DNA of 13,096 nucleotides from Chthoniobacterales bacterium (GTDB taxonomy: Bacteria > Verrucomicrobiota > Verrucomicrobiae > Chthoniobacterales > UBA10450): assembly GCA_003244125.1 (NCBI GenBank), contig QHBL01000065.1, positions 1 to 13,096 of the forward strand, written 5' to 3'. Positions 12,478 to 13,096 of this stretch are shown piece after piece (the first letter of the stretch is position 1; each line of letters begins with the position of its first letter). The notes below the pieces were generated by a model, which did not search any database, was not told where the DNA came from, and was given only the letters and a program-made list of their open reading frames with translations. The translations under genes and the position numbers were made by a program.

Positions 12478-13096
12478 ACGGCTGAATCCAATTCGTCCAA
12501 AGGAAGAAGAAGGTCGCGCAGGTATTGATCCCGATTGAAAAGCAGATGAGCGCGATCTGCCATCGGCGCAGCGGAGTGTATTCGAGCAGAAGCAGAAAGA
12601 ACCAGGGCAGCATGACGATTGCGCCCCGATAGGAGAACTGCCAGCCGCCGGTGTTGCCATGACACCAGAATACCGACGTGAGAAGCGCGATGGCGATCCA
12701 GGCGGCGAGATTGCGACTGGGGCGCGGCAGAAAAATGCAAAACAGAAAAGGCGCGTTGAAAAATATCGAGCCGCCGAACCCGTCTGGCAAAAGCCAGGGC
12801 GAATGGGCGACGCGTCGCCACGGCTCGAGCAGCATCTGCCAGGCATTGGCGGGAATGGCGCGCACGGAGAAAATGCCGTGGCCATACCATGGCTCGGCGA
12901 GCACGCCAGGCAGACGCGCCAGCCCGAAATCGAAGGGTGATCCGAAGCGTACGTAGTTGTAGAAGAGGGTAGCAACTCCTAGAACAAGCGGCAGGGCGCA
13001 GAAACGCATCACCATTCGCGCGCGTAATTGCCGCGACGATTCGGAATCCCGCAGCAAGCGGTAGATGAAAATGGGAGCGGTGAGGATGACTTCGGT
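12476..13096 (-). CDS. Polytopic membrane protein, C-terminal part (possible GT-C/ArnT-like glycosyltransferase), partial
   Basis: The frame is open from the right edge of the window to TAA at 12476-12478, giving 206 residues. The true start lies outside the window: in-frame codons continue up to 13096 without a stop. About five hydrophobic segments are seen: LPLVLGVATLFYNYV, a segment FGGSIFFNAPFLFCIFLP, LAAWIAIALLTSVFW, IVMLPWFFLLLLEY and IALICFSIGINTCATFFFLW. The phrase YNYVRFGSPFDFGLARLPGV followed by WYGHGIFS resembles the middle of large bacterial membrane proteins related to family 39/ArnT-like glycosyltransferases, which often carry a YN.RFGsp.d.G motif. The catalytic first loop is missing from the window, so the assignment is by resemblance only. 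It converges on the peptidase gene. Confidence 0.75.
   Translation of the reverse strand, partial: TEVILTAPIFIYRLLRDSESSRQLRARMVMRFCALPLVLGVATLFYNYVRFGSPFDFGLARLPGVLAEPWYGHGIFSVRAIPANAWQMLLEPWRRVAHSPWLLPDGFGGSIFFNAPFLFCIFLPRPSRNLAAWIAIALLTSVFWCHGNTGGWQFSYRGAIVMLPWFFLLLLEYTPLRRWQIALICFSIGINTCATFFFLWTNWIQP

Noticed and set aside
1..13096. CRISPR array, tRNA or rRNA genes, transposase genes
   Set aside because: No regularly spaced direct repeats of CRISPR size, no cloverleaf or rRNA sequence, and no transposase-like frame were seen on either strand.

Overview
The window is GC-rich, gene-sparse DNA from a Gram-negative bacterium. It encodes an outer-membrane TonB-dependent receptor and several signal-peptide proteins. 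The mix of genes, the long non-coding gaps, and the 9-nt-period and TGTCATCCGGAGC-type dispersed repeats resemble soil Verrucomicrobia-like genomes. That assignment is an impression from memory; nothing here is a taxonomic marker.

Layout. (1) At 1-112 is the C-terminal tail of a polyprenyl glycosylphosphotransferase on the plus strand. It converges on a minus-strand pair, an NhaD/CitMHS_2-type ion transporter and riboflavin synthase (ribE), joined as TGA-ATG with no spacer. A repeat-built inverted repeat at 131-205 lies between the convergent ends. (2) After a 355-bp gap with an A/T-rich promoter region comes a 1030-aa TonB-dependent receptor (2428-5520) with a textbook terminator, then a small secreted protein (5795-6280). 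(3) On the minus strand are a probable 85-aa secreted peptide gene (6456-6713) and a 689-aa membrane glycosyltransferase with C-terminal TPRs (6937-9006). The latter is divergent from a DPM1-like family 2 glycosyltransferase (9140-9832). (4) Two tandem plus-strand genes (9961-10296 and 10397-10699) encode exported proteins of 111 and 100 aa. (5) An approximately 890-bp gap carries a 114-bp palindromic repeat. It is followed by an exported transglutaminase-like cysteine peptidase (11594-12175), a hairpin-rich spacer, and the C-terminal part of a polytopic membrane protein (12476-13096, minus strand, running off the window).

The most interesting signal is a set of tiny exported proteins that look like the start of a TonB-dependent receptor and then stop. 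The two tandem proteins have a signal peptide, a TonB-box-like VVVTGSNIP or related stretch, and the opening strand-helix of a plug domain (DL.RTGATDVAGMLR.DPS in one). Both terminate at Arg-His with no barrel. The 85-aa protein at 6456-6713 has a GSLIP motif followed by TAIPMDII. The full receptor in the same window reads GSNIP followed by TAAPVDTL. These may be a family of stand-alone TonB-box/plug-start miniproteins, for example TonB or BAM partners, decoys or secreted signals. They have their own start codons and little sign of decay, so plain receptor pseudogenes are not the favoured reading, though that alternative is open.

The other genes fit envelope and surface-glycan work: the glycosylphosphotransferase tail, the TPR glycosyltransferase, the GT2 enzyme and the partial polytopic membrane protein. 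Riboflavin synthesis and ion transport are the only recognisable core-metabolism functions.
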